Positions 40,700 to 47,914 of a stretch of DNA of 47,914 nt are shown piece after piece. Within the stretch, counting starts at the first letter, position 1, and every line of letters begins with the position of its first letter. This stretch comes from Lactiplantibacillus fabifermentans DSM 21115 (GTDB taxonomy: Bacteria; Bacillota; Bacilli; Lactobacillales; Lactobacillaceae): assembly GCF_000498955.2 (NCBI RefSeq), contig NZ_AYGX02000047.1, forward strand, positions 1 to 47,914. Reading direction: 5' to 3'. Made by a program: the position numbers and the translations under genes. The notes under the pieces were generated by a model. It did not search any database and was not told where the DNA came from. It saw nothing but the letters and a program-made list of their open reading frames with translations.

Positions 40700-43240
40700 A
40701 TGTCTATCAACCGAATAAGCCGTTTTTGGCGAGCGCCACTGCTAGCCAGTGGCTTAACTTTGCTCGTTTTAGTCACGGTCTTTAGTTATCAACAAATCAC
40801 CCCGTTTGGCGATCACAATTTTTTAATTAGTGATATGGGGACTCAGTACTTATCATTTTTCACGAGTTATCGCCATGCTTTGATTTATCATAATTTTCAA
40901 TTTTACTCATTTTCACAATCACTCGGTGGGAGTTTAGTGCCGACCGTGGCGTATTATTTAATGAGTCCGTTTAATTTAATCGTTTTAGGCTTTAGCGCCG
41001 CCGACTTACCGATTGCCATTACCATTATTTTAATGAGTAAGATTACCGCAATTGGGTTCACGATGACCTATTGGCTGCAACGTCACTTTCACACGACGCA
41101 AATCATGACGGCTTTGTTGGGAACGGCCTTTGCTTTATGTGGATTTGTCGCGATGAATTATTTTGACTTGATGTGGCTCGATGCCCTAATCTGGTTACCA
41201 CTAATCATCGATGGTCTCGATCGCTTATTAAATGATGGGCAGGCCGGCCGGTTCTTTTGGTGGCTGTGGGTCAGCATCGTGACCGACTTTTACCTCGGCT
41301 ACATGACAATTTTATTTATCGGATATTATTTAATTTATCAATTATTTGAAACTAAACAAACCAACTGGCGTGATGATTTACGGCAACGTTGGCCCCGGTT
41401 ACGGGAAATTATCCTCACCGGTTTACTCAGTGTCGTCAGTGCCCTATTCATTTTGATACCCACAGCCCTAGGGTTAATGCAGACGGCCAAAAGCAGTCAT
41501 GCTTGGCAAATCTTCCTACCAGTGCCGCAATTTGGTACCGATATTTTTAGTCAATTAGCGTTGGGCGCCAATACGTATCAAAATCGGTTGACCCACGCAC
41601 CCACGATTTTTAGCACAACCGCCGTCATTTTATTAGTCGGTGCCTTTTTCACCTTACCGTCCATTAAACGGACGACTAAGGTGCATACGGCCTGGTTCTT
41701 AGGCGCCCTATTACTAAGTATGGGTATCGAGCTATTCAATACGATTTGGCACTTGTTTCAACAACCAGAGGGCTTTCCGTTCCGTAACGCCTTTTTCTTC
41801 AGCTTTGCTTTAATCATGATTGCCATGCAAGCTTGGCAAGCGGGACCACAACACGTGACGCCCGCGTGGCGCTGGCGTTTGACGCTCGGCTTAAGTGGGC
41901 TATTGCTGATTGGGTGGGTCACTAATTGGCTGTTACAATTTAAAATTCCGGTCACGACCTTAATGCTCAGTCTTGTAAGTGTGGCCCTGACGGCATTAGT
42001 TTTATGGACCACCAAGCGCTGGTGGCAAACATCCGGCTTAGCGGTAATTATGTTGAGTGAACTCGGCGGTAACTTTAGTCTGAGTATGGCCAACACGAGT
42101 TTTGGTAGCCAAGCGATGTATCAGCAAGCTTATTCGAGTGAATATACGCAGATGACCGCTGTCAATGACCCGGATGGCCAACTATATCGCGTTGACAATA
42201 CAAATACCTTAATCAATCGCGCTTATCAAGAAAAATATAACAATTACAATGATCCGATGTTATTTAATTTTCACGACATTAACTATTACAGTTCGACATT
42301 AAATGAAAAGACCCGGGTAATGTTAGACCAACTAGGCTTGTACTCACGCAATGCCCGCCGCATCAGTTCGGAAGGCTTAACTCCGGTCAGTTCAATGCTG
42401 CTGGGGATTAAATACGATGTCTTATTGAACCGTCACGGCGATGCGACGACCATCCCTAACCATCATTACTTGGGTATGGGGTTCGCGGTGCCCAGTGAAG
42501 TCACCCAACTACAGCTATCAGCGACCCGCGCCTTAGCGAACCAAGAAAAAATCTTGCAACTCCTGCGACCACAGGCAACGCCCTATTTTCATGACGTTGC
42601 CCTGACCACGGCCACCAGTCGCCGGACCCAGTCGAGCGATTACTCGTATCATCATCGCTTGATCTTTAAAACGACCGCGACCGGACCGTTGTACTTTGAT
42701 GACTACTTAGGCTTATCACAATATTCCAGTATCACAGTCAACGGCCAATCGGTCACGCCGACCGTTAACGCCGACGACTCCCGACTGTTATGGCATCTCG
42801 GCAACTTCAAACGTGGCGCTACTGTGCGCGTGACGTTCAATTCGGCGCATCGGCAGCTCAGTGGTCAAGTTCGCTTGGCGAGCCTACAAATGAGTCAATT
42901 CAACCAAGTCTATCGTTACTTGAAGACGAGTCAATTCGTACCGAAATACCATGCGCGCGGTTGGCAAACCATCGTCAGCGGCACGATGCAAAATCAACAA
43001 GCGCGTCACTGGCTCTACGTGGCGATTCCGTATGATCAAGCTTGGCACGCGACCGTCAATGGCGAAACCGTTAAGACCAAAGCCGCGCTTGGTAATTTGA
43101 CGGCAGTCCCCATCAAACCCGGTCATAACCAAATCAAGTTGCAATATCATGTCCCAGCGTTACTTTTCAGTACGATTCTTTCAATAATCGGGACGCTGAG
43201 CTTTGTTATCTGGCGCCTGCTGTCGCGACGCCGGCACTAG
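40700..43240 (+). CDS. yfhO: YfhO family membrane glycosyltransferase
   Basis: An 846-residue YfhO-like GT-C protein with about twelve or more membrane helices up to residue ~480, a large extracellular region (about 480-815) and one last helix. The first outer loop reads FLISDMGTQYLSFFTSYRHA, and FRNAFFFSFALIMIA (about 361-375) is the usual R-N-A-F-x-F-S motif. In Bacillus and Listeria, YfhO-like proteins add sugars from undecaprenyl-phosphate to lipoteichoic acid, working with a CsbB-type enzyme. ATG 40700 has GGAG 7 nt upstream; an earlier TTG is discounted. The two-component system and a CsbB-like gene follow on the same strand. Confidence 0.9.
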   Translation: MSINRISRFWRAPLLASGLTLLVLVTVFSYQQITPFGDHNFLISDMGTQYLSFFTSYRHALIYHNFQFYSFSQSLGGSLVPTVAYYLMSPFNLIVLGFSAADLPIAITIILMSKITAIGFTMTYWLQRHFHTTQIMTALLGTAFALCGFVAMNYFDLMWLDALIWLPLIIDGLDRLLNDGQAGRFFWWLWVSIVTDFYLGYMTILFIGYYLIYQLFETKQTNWRDDLRQRWPRLREIILTGLLSVVSALFILIPTALGLMQTAKSSHAWQIFLPVPQFGTDIFSQLALGANTYQNRLTHAPTIFSTTAVILLVGAFFTLPSIKRTTKVHTAWFLGALLLSMGIELFNTIWHLFQQPEGFPFRNAFFFSFALIMIAMQAWQAGPQHVTPAWRWRLTLGLSGLLLIGWVTNWLLQFKIPVTTLMLSLVSVALTALVLWTTKRWWQTSGLAVIMLSELGGNFSLSMANTSFGSQAMYQQAYSSEYTQMTAVNDPDGQLYRVDNTNTLINRAYQEKYNNYNDPMLFNFHDINYYSSTLNEKTRVMLDQLGLYSRNARRISSEGLTPVSSMLLGIKYDVLLNRHGDATTIPNHHYLGMGFAVPSEVTQLQLSATRALANQEKILQLLRPQATPYFHDVALTTATSRRTQSSDYSYHHRLIFKTTATGPLYFDDYLGLSQYSSITVNGQSVTPTVNADDSRLLWHLGNFKRGATVRVTFNSAHRQLSGQVRLASLQMSQFNQVYRYLKTSQFVPKYHARGWQTIVSGTMQNQQARHWLYVAIPYDQAWHATVNGETVKTKAALGNLTAVPIKPGHNQIKLQYHVPALLFSTILSIIGTLSFVIWRLLSRRRH

Positions 43241-43245
43241 TTTTA

Positions 43246-43280
43246 AGCATTCTGAGAAATTCTCAGAATGCTTTTATTTT
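43246..43280 (+). terminator. Terminator after yfhO
   Basis: AGCATTCTGAGAA and its complement form a hairpin followed by CTTTTATTTT. Its arm shares TCTGAGAAA with the candidate regulator boxes, probably by coincidence. Confidence 0.88.
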
Positions 43281-43393
43281 ACCGTTCTAGCGATACTCAA
43301 TATTTTTAGTTATAATGCGATTGATATTATTAAAAATTTAATCTAAAGACCGTTATACTGGAGTTAAACGATTTTAGAAAACGGAGAAAATTT

Positions 43394-44086
43394 ATGACGA
43401 AAATTTTGTTAGTCGACGATGAAGAAAGCGTCGTTGACTTTTTACAACAAGAATTAACTTTTGAAGACTATGAGGTCGTCACAGCTGGCGATGGTCAAGC
43501 AGCTTATGAGATTTATGAAGCGCAAAAAGATGATTTAGATTTAATTATTTTAGACTGGATGTTACCGAAGATGGACGGTCTCGAAGTTTTACGGCGGATT
43601 CGTAAGCATGATGATATTCCGGTCATTATGATGACGGCGCGCGATTACGTCGGTGATAAAGTCGCCGGCTTGGACGGTGGTGCGGATGATTACATCACTA
43701 AACCATTTGACACCGAAGAATTATTGGCCCGAATTCGCGTGATTTTACGACATTCCGAGCAAAATCAAGCGACCCCACAGATTTATCAATATGCCGATTT
43801 GGAATTGGATACTAAAGCGCGTCAAGTTCACCGGAATCGGCGCCTCGTTCAATTAACACAACGCGAATACGAATTATTATTAACTTTGATGCAACATGCC
43901 GGCGACACCCTCACGCGTGATGAATTGCTCGATCAAGTTTGGGGTGTCGACTTTGAAGGCCAACCTAATATTGTCGATGTCTACGTCCGCTACTTGCGGC
44001 ATAAAGTCGACACTGAAAGCGACCGCAAGTTAATTCATACGGTCCGCGGCGTTGGCTATTGTCTGCGAGATGATGTCCATGCCTAA
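43394..44086 (+). CDS. OmpR/PhoB family response regulator
   Basis: A 230-residue regulator. The receiver domain starts MTKILLVDDEE (Asp8-Asp9 acidic pocket), with the phosphorylation site Asp54 in ILDWMLPKMDG, MMTARD in the switch region and Lys in YITKPF. The C-terminal winged helix (about residues 130-228) ends with DVYVRYLRHKVD and LIHTVRGVGYCL, as in OmpR/PhoB proteins. It is closest in style to ArlR/CovR-type regulators of Gram-positives. ATG 43394 has GGAG upstream, and it overlaps the kinase gene. By position it is likely to control the surrounding glycosylation genes, possibly through the repeated motif described here. Confidence 0.95.
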   Translation: MTKILLVDDEESVVDFLQQELTFEDYEVVTAGDGQAAYEIYEAQKDDLDLIILDWMLPKMDGLEVLRRIRKHDDIPVIMMTARDYVGDKVAGLDGGADDYITKPFDTEELLARIRVILRHSEQNQATPQIYQYADLELDTKARQVHRNRRLVQLTQREYELLLTLMQHAGDTLTRDELLDQVWGVDFEGQPNIVDVYVRYLRHKVDTESDRKLIHTVRGVGYCLRDDVHA

Positions 44087-45467
44087 CTTCCGGGGTCATT
44101 CAAACGCCGCTCAAATCACTCGGGCCTTTTCCATCATGCTGATTTTGGTCGTGTTAGTAACCGGTGCGACAATTTCGGTGGTCGTCGGTTACCGACTTAC
44201 CCGTAACCGGATGGAAGATGCCGAAACGTTATTAAAAAGTTTGAAACGTTCCATTATTGATGACGAACCGGATTGGAATCAGTGGAACCTAAATAGTCCC
44301 ATTGATACTAAAGATACCTTTGTTAAAGTTCGCACAAAAATGCCCAAACGCCCGCATCAAACTTTTTATTCAAAACATACGAAACGTTTTTTAAGAGCCA
44401 AACAATATAAATTACCTTTTGGTCCAGATATTCGCTATATTGATGGTTACGGGATTTTTTACCGTTCCGGGACCGAATCTAAATATATTTATTATGAAAC
44501 GTGGACGAGTCTCGACAACGTCCTCCACATTTTCCGGTTGATTCTACTCGACTTAGTGCTCGTTTTAATCTTGTGCGGATCACTGGGGTATTTAGTCGTC
44601 GTCTGGTTGGCACGCCGCTTGAATCAACCGTTAGCAGACTTAACGAGCGCGGCTAAAAAAATCAACCACGCCGAAAGTTTGTCATACCGGGAGGCCTTGC
44701 CGGTTCCGGCCAATCCAGTTGAAGTGCATGATTTGGGGACCGAAATTAACCAGCTGCTACAATCACTGAATGAACAGGCCTTACGGGACCACCAATTTGT
44801 GTCCGATGCTTCGCATGAATTGCGGACGCCGTTGACGGCCATTCGCGGTCATATTAGTTTAATCAAGCGCCGTGGTGACCAGCATCCAGAAATCATTCCG
44901 AAATCGTTGAAGTTCATTGATAACGAATCAGAACGGATGCAAAAAATGGTTGAAAGTTTGTTACGGCTCTCCCGGATGGACCACGTCAGCATTGAGATGA
45001 ATTACGTCGATGTGAACCAAATCGTACAAGACACGATTGACAATTACCAACCTAACATTAGTCAGCCCATTCACGCCGACATGGCGACCAAAGTCATGAT
45101 GGCGACGGTCAATACGGACAGTTTGCAACAAATTTTGATTGCACTGCTAAATAATGCCAATAAATATTCACCGGCCGATGCGCCCATCACGGTGACAACT
45201 AGTATGGTGCACGGAGCGCCAACCATTCAAATTGCGGATTTGGGTGCTGGTATTAGCGATGATGACAAAGCGCATATTTTTGAACGCTTCTATCGCGTCG
45301 ACCAAGCGCGCTCGCAAAAGATACCCGGAACCGGCTTAGGCTTAGCAATTGTTGAGCGCCTCGTCCACTTGAATCAAGCTGAAATTAGTGTCACTGACCA
45401 CCAGCCCCACGGCACTAGTTTTAACATTAAGCTCAGTGTCAATCATTCTGAGAAAACTTCAGAATAA
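44070..45467 (+). CDS. Sensor histidine kinase
   Basis: About 465 residues. Two membrane helices (roughly residues 20-40 and 157-181) bracket a basic extracellular sensor of about 115 residues (KMPKRPHQTFYSKHTKRFLR). HAMP follows, then the dimerisation/phosphorylation box FVSDASHELRTPLTAIRGHI (His about residue 249). The ATPase domain has LNNANKYSP (N box), DLGAGI (G1) and GTGLGLAIV (G2). The start lies within the last codons of the regulator gene; ATG 44070, 44073 or 44079 are all possible, and I use the first. The lysine/arginine-rich sensor suggests recognition of an anionic ligand such as a teichoic acid, though that is speculative. Confidence 0.93.
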   Translation: MMSMPNFRGHSNAAQITRAFSIMLILVVLVTGATISVVVGYRLTRNRMEDAETLLKSLKRSIIDDEPDWNQWNLNSPIDTKDTFVKVRTKMPKRPHQTFYSKHTKRFLRAKQYKLPFGPDIRYIDGYGIFYRSGTESKYIYYETWTSLDNVLHIFRLILLDLVLVLILCGSLGYLVVVWLARRLNQPLADLTSAAKKINHAESLSYREALPVPANPVEVHDLGTEINQLLQSLNEQALRDHQFVSDASHELRTPLTAIRGHISLIKRRGDQHPEIIPKSLKFIDNESERMQKMVESLLRLSRMDHVSIEMNYVDVNQIVQDTIDNYQPNISQPIHADMATKVMMATVNTDSLQQILIALLNNANKYSPADAPITVTTSMVHGAPTIQIADLGAGISDDDKAHIFERFYRVDQARSQKIPGTGLGLAIVERLVHLNQAEISVTDHQPHGTSFNIKLSVNHSEKTSE

Positions 45468-45473
45468 CTTCAG
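45447..45473. promoter_or_regulatory. Candidate response-regulator box (copy B)
   Basis: TCTGAGAAAACTTCAGAAT followed by AACTTCAG. AACTTCAG occurs twice with an 11-bp period, the usual spacing for OmpR/PhoB-type dimers. It overlaps the end of the kinase gene and is about 115 bp before the CsbB-like gene. Confidence 0.65.
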
Positions 45474-45485
45474 CTTTTGTAGCTA

Positions 45486-45543
45486 GCACCGCTAATCGAA
45501 TCTCGTTAGACTGTATTCAGCGAGTGACGGTTAGCGGTGTTTT
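45486..45543 (+). terminator. Terminator-like long hairpin after the kinase gene
   Basis: CACCGCTAA (45487-45495) pairs with TTAGCGGTG (45531-45539), with an inner CTCG/CGAG stem, and TTTT follows. It may end the two-component operon or attenuate the CsbB-like gene. Confidence 0.72.
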
Positions 45544-45570
45544 CGTTAACTGACGCAGATAACCTTTTAA

Positions 45571-45585
45571 CGAAAGAAGCTTTCG
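45571..45585 (+). promoter_or_regulatory. Hairpin over the ribosome binding site of the CsbB-like gene
   Basis: CGAAAG-AAG-CTTTCG forms a perfect 6-bp stem that contains the only ribosome-binding-like sequence (AAAGAAG), ending 3 nt before ATG 45589. It could reduce translation. Confidence 0.5.
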
Positions 45586-45588
45586 ACT

Positions 45589-46533
45589 ATGAAAAAAATA
45601 TCAATTATCGTGCCCTGCTATAACGAACAAGAATCCATTCCTTTGTTCTATCAGGCCGTTCAAAAAGTTTACACTGAAAAAATCCACGTCACGTGGCCCG
45701 AATATCAAATGGAATACTGGTTCATCGATGATGGCTCATCTGATGATACGTTCCGCGAATTAAAAACCTTAGCCCATACGGATGCTGAACATGTCCACTA
45801 CGTTTCATTTTCCCGTAACTTTGGTAAGGAGGCGGCTTTATACGCCGGTTTACAACATGCGACCGGAGAACTGATTGCGGTAATGGATGTTGATTTACAA
45901 GATCCCCCCGAATTGTTACCGCAAATGATGTCCGGCATTTTAGAGGCCCACTATGATATCGTTGGTACTAAACGGGTTGACCGCAAAGGCGAACCGGTCA
46001 TTCGGTCATTTTTCTCGAATGCCTTTTATGGCTTCATTAACAAGATTTCACACACCCGCATCGAACGCAGCGCCCGTGATTATCGATTGATGACTCGGCA
46101 AGTCGTGGATGCCGTTTTAGATTTACCAGAATACAATCGCTTTTCTAAGGGCATTTTCAGCTGGGTCGGCTTTAAAACCAAGTATATCGGTTATGAAAAT
46201 CACGACCGCGTCGCTGGTGAAACACACTGGTCATTTAGTGACTTAGTGAGCTATTCCTTAGATGGTATTATTAACTTCTCCGAAAAGCCGTTAGCGATGG
46301 CCTCATTTTTAGGTATCGTCGCCTTCATTATTTCGATTTTTGCCATGATTTTTATCGTTGTCCGCGCCTTAATCTTCGGTGATCCAACCATGGGCTGGCC
46401 GTCGATGATGACGATTATTTTAATGCTTGGTGGATTGCAATTATTCTGCATCGGGATTCTTGGTAAATATGTGGGTCGCCAATATTTGGAAGAAAAGCAC
46501 CGGCCCATTTATATTAGTAAAGAAGAACGTTAA
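45589..46533 (+). CDS. CsbB-like polyprenyl-phosphate glycosyltransferase (GT2)
   Basis: A 314-residue GT2 enzyme with two C-terminal membrane helices (about 235-262 and 270-295). IIVPCYNEQES opens the fold, FIDDGSSDDT gives DD, and VMDVDLQDPPELL carries DVD (100-102) and DPP (105-107). This is the CsbB/GtrB layout, which loads a sugar from UDP-sugar onto undecaprenyl phosphate. Its place just after a two-component system and near yfhO mirrors the CsbB/YfhO partnership for lipoteichoic acid glycosylation. It is a paralogue of the GtrB-type gene at 39096. Its ribosome binding site is inside a small hairpin. Confidence 0.9.
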   Translation: MKKISIIVPCYNEQESIPLFYQAVQKVYTEKIHVTWPEYQMEYWFIDDGSSDDTFRELKTLAHTDAEHVHYVSFSRNFGKEAALYAGLQHATGELIAVMDVDLQDPPELLPQMMSGILEAHYDIVGTKRVDRKGEPVIRSFFSNAFYGFINKISHTRIERSARDYRLMTRQVVDAVLDLPEYNRFSKGIFSWVGFKTKYIGYENHDRVAGETHWSFSDLVSYSLDGIINFSEKPLAMASFLGIVAFIISIFAMIFIVVRALIFGDPTMGWPSMMTIILMLGGLQLFCIGILGKYVGRQYLEEKHRPIYISKEER

Positions 46534-46639
46534 TCGCGTTTATAAGAAATTCTTATTTAACCCTTATGAAAACTCGGTAGTTGTCAGTTGCGTTTCGGAC
46601 TAAACTAAAGTCATTCAATTACGAAAGGAACTGATGACG

Positions 46640-46792
46640 ATGCGTAATAACCATTTAGTTAGCCAAGGAACGGTGCGCCGGTACCATGCCAGCAAACAAC
46701 GGCCACACAACCGAGTCTATTCGACGCCAGTTCAATATACGCGGACGACCAATCCAAACTGGCACTGGCAATTAGCCATACCAACCGCTTAA
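46640..46792 (+). CDS. Small basic protein of 50 codons
   Basis: An open frame of 50 residues beginning MRNNHLVSQGTVRRYHASK and ending WHWQLAIPTA. AAAGGA lies 10 nt before ATG 46640 (or 4 nt before an in-frame ATG at 46634). It is rich in Arg, His, Asn, Thr and Tyr, has no membrane segment and would be strongly basic. It lies in the gap between the CsbB-like gene and the DUF1801 gene on the same strand. I do not recognise it. The good ribosome binding site and the lack of any other gene here make expression plausible, though codon-level evidence is thin. Confidence 0.5.
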   Translation: MRNNHLVSQGTVRRYHASKQRPHNRVYSTPVQYTRTTNPNWHWQLAIPTA

Positions 46793-46921
46793 CTCTCAGG
46801 AACGGCGGGTACTTGGCAAAGTAATCATGCGAATCGTAGTGGGCTTGCATGGTCAATTTGCCGAATCCCCGCCCGCCGTGACCGTTAACTTATCCCGCAA
46901 GCAAAACCATGCCAAATTATC

Positions 46922-46965
46922 ATTAATCCCCCTTCATCGTTGTGGGCCGATGGAGGGGGATTAAT
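46922..46965. other. Long hairpin without a T-tract
   Basis: ATTAATCCCCCT and AGGGGGATTAAT arms with an inner CATCG/CGATG stem. There is no clear T run after it on either strand, so it may be a leader structure of the DUF1801 gene or a weak terminator of the small ORF. Confidence 0.55.
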
Positions 46966-47015
46966 TGCGTTTAAACGCCTTTTTCATTAAAATTAATCAA
47001 AAACGAGGAAACCTT

Positions 47016-47420
47016 ATGTCGACTAACTTATTACCAAAACTCACAGATTTTACTGCTTTCACGGATGCGATGCCGGATGCAGCCCAACGCGACCAATTCG
47101 TTACCGTTTTAAACTGGGTTACAACGACCTTCCCCCAATTGACTCCCCGCTTTGCCTGGAATCAACCAATGTTTACCGATCATGGCACCTTTATTATTGG
47201 GTTCAGCGTCGCTAAAGCGCATTTTAACGTGGCTTTAGAAGCGGCCCCCCTCGATTACTTCCGGGAACAAATTACCGCTGGTGGCGACCACACGACTAAA
47301 ATGTTGTGGCAAATCAATTATGACGGTCCCATTAATTACGACTTGTTAACCACGGCGATTAAGTATAATTTAACGACTAAAAAGGACGTCACAAGTTTCT
47401 GGCGTCCAAAAGGTCATTAA
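47016..47420 (+). CDS. DUF1801 domain protein
   Basis: A 134-residue soluble protein. TPRFAWNQPMFTDHGTFIIGFS and HFNVALEAAP match the DUF1801 fold, related to the YdhG/YobT group and to the iron-chaperone-like frataxin analogue of Bacillus; function in most members is unknown. I place the start at ATG 47016 with GAGG 7 nt upstream; the 17-residue extension to 46965 has no ribosome binding site. Its stop overlaps the convergent nucleoside deoxyribosyltransferase-like gene by 4 nt. Confidence 0.82.
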   Translation: MSTNLLPKLTDFTAFTDAMPDAAQRDQFVTVLNWVTTTFPQLTPRFAWNQPMFTDHGTFIIGFSVAKAHFNVALEAAPLDYFREQITAGGDHTTKMLWQINYDGPINYDLLTTAIKYNLTTKKDVTSFWRPKGH

Positions 47421-47827
47421 GGTAATTCTCGTTGCAAAATTGCTAGCGCATCCGCAACGGTCTGATAACTAAAGATTTTGTCAAAATAGCCGGTCCCATT
47501 AATCATCGCAGACAAATGATTCACTTGGTCACGATGCAAAATGAGGACGGGCGTTTTTATTTTCTCCGCATACGCCAATTCATAACCAACCCCCAAACTC
47601 GGATTAGTCGTTTCAGCCACTACCATATCCGCGGCTTTCAACCAATCAATATCGCGGTCGCGAATGGCTTGATCAGTGAGTTGTATCTGACCATCCGCGG
47701 TTAAATTCGGATTGCCAATATGTTCAGTCAAAACCGTATGCCGCGTCTTTAAATCATCAATTAGGGCTTGATACAACGACGCATCATTGCGGCCGCCTCG
47801 AATCGAAGCCGCAAAATAAATTTTCAT
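47417..47827 (-). CDS. Nucleoside 2-deoxyribosyltransferase-like protein
   Basis: A 136-residue protein of the nucleoside deoxyribosyltransferase / DNPH1 fold. It begins KIYFAASIRGG, where the family binds the nucleotide 5' end, has DIDWLKAADMVVAET (Asp residues), and carries SLGVGYELAYAEK with the glutamate that serves as nucleophile. It probably cleaves or exchanges the base of a deoxynucleoside or its monophosphate. The AASIRGGR start is closer to the DNPH1 (Rcl) hydrolase branch. ATG 47827 has GGGTGA upstream. It is convergent with the DUF1801 gene. Confidence 0.85.
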   Translation of the reverse strand: MKIYFAASIRGGRNDASLYQALIDDLKTRHTVLTEHIGNPNLTADGQIQLTDQAIRDRDIDWLKAADMVVAETTNPSLGVGYELAYAEKIKTPVLILHRDQVNHLSAMINGTGYFDKIFSYQTVADALAILQRELP

Positions 47828-47914
47828 CTAAAATCACCCGTTTCTAAAGTTGATTTTAGTTTACGGTAGATTGCAAATTTAATCCGAATTTTTGGACAAA
47901 TTGTTCAGCATAAC

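Noticed and set aside
43246-43280. A fourth copy of the candidate response-regulator box
   Set aside because: It shares TCTGAGAAA, but this is one arm of a clear terminator hairpin and lacks the CTTCAG part.
46830-46970. A second small plus-strand frame starting MRIVVGLHGQF
   Set aside because: No ribosome binding site precedes it, and it runs through a long hairpin that ends just before the DUF1801 gene.

Overview
The window is a low-to-medium GC Gram-positive chromosome segment. Strong AGGAGG-type ribosome binding sites, a tarIJKL-type wall teichoic acid operon, DUF960/DUF975/DUF1003/DUF4931 proteins, a YolD-UmuC pair under a Bacillus-type LexA box and an RqcH homologue all point to Lactobacillaceae. 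It looks like the Lactiplantibacillus/Levilactobacillus neighbourhood, but I cannot fix the species from sequence alone. I saw no rRNA, tRNA, CRISPR array, prophage or intact insertion sequence.

Layout. 1-4.7 kb: two GNAT acetyltransferases around a translationally coupled pair made of a processive GT2 glycosyltransferase and a GT39-like membrane protein. 4.8-9.9 kb: a minus-strand operon tarI-tarJ-tarK-tarL for poly(ribitol phosphate) teichoic acid, preceded by a structured leader of about 335 nt. 10-12.8 kb: small regulators (GyrI-like, HTH/WYL-like, TetR) and a lactonase-like metallo-hydrolase. 13-15.1 kb: an SOS cassette yolD-umuC-unknown gene with a LexA box inside its promoter. 15.4-20.3 kb: transporters (MFS, L-lactate permease, amino-acid permease). 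20.4-28 kb: DUF368 membrane protein, a DUF1003 gene broken by one in-frame stop, several small hypotheticals, a serine-rich anchored protein, DUF975, DegV and MarR. 28.3-32.6 kb: RqcH, a NUDIX hydrolase and an unusual operon (zinc-finger/HTH/DUF2087 regulator, GIY-YIG protein, CAT-like acyltransferase) preceded by three evenly spaced operators. 33-46.5 kb: an envelope glycosylation region with a PTPS-related membrane protein, DedA, a GT-C enzyme plus GtrB-type GT2, YfhO, an OmpR-type two-component system and a CsbB-type GT2. The right end has a 50-codon small ORF, a DUF1801 protein and a nucleoside deoxyribosyltransferase-like protein.

The common theme is cell-envelope glycopolymer synthesis and decoration on undecaprenyl phosphate. 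There are wall teichoic acid enzymes, two polyprenyl-phosphate glycosyltransferases with partner GT-C membrane enzymes, and both known undecaprenyl-phosphate translocase families (DUF368 and DedA). A two-component system sits between yfhO and the CsbB-like gene. A 19-bp sequence occurs identically upstream of both GtrB/CsbB-type genes, and a diverged copy precedes dedA. I propose it as a candidate regulatory box tying these genes together.

Most genes are intact and of normal length. Where the first possible start codon lacked a ribosome binding site, I moved the start to the codon that has one.
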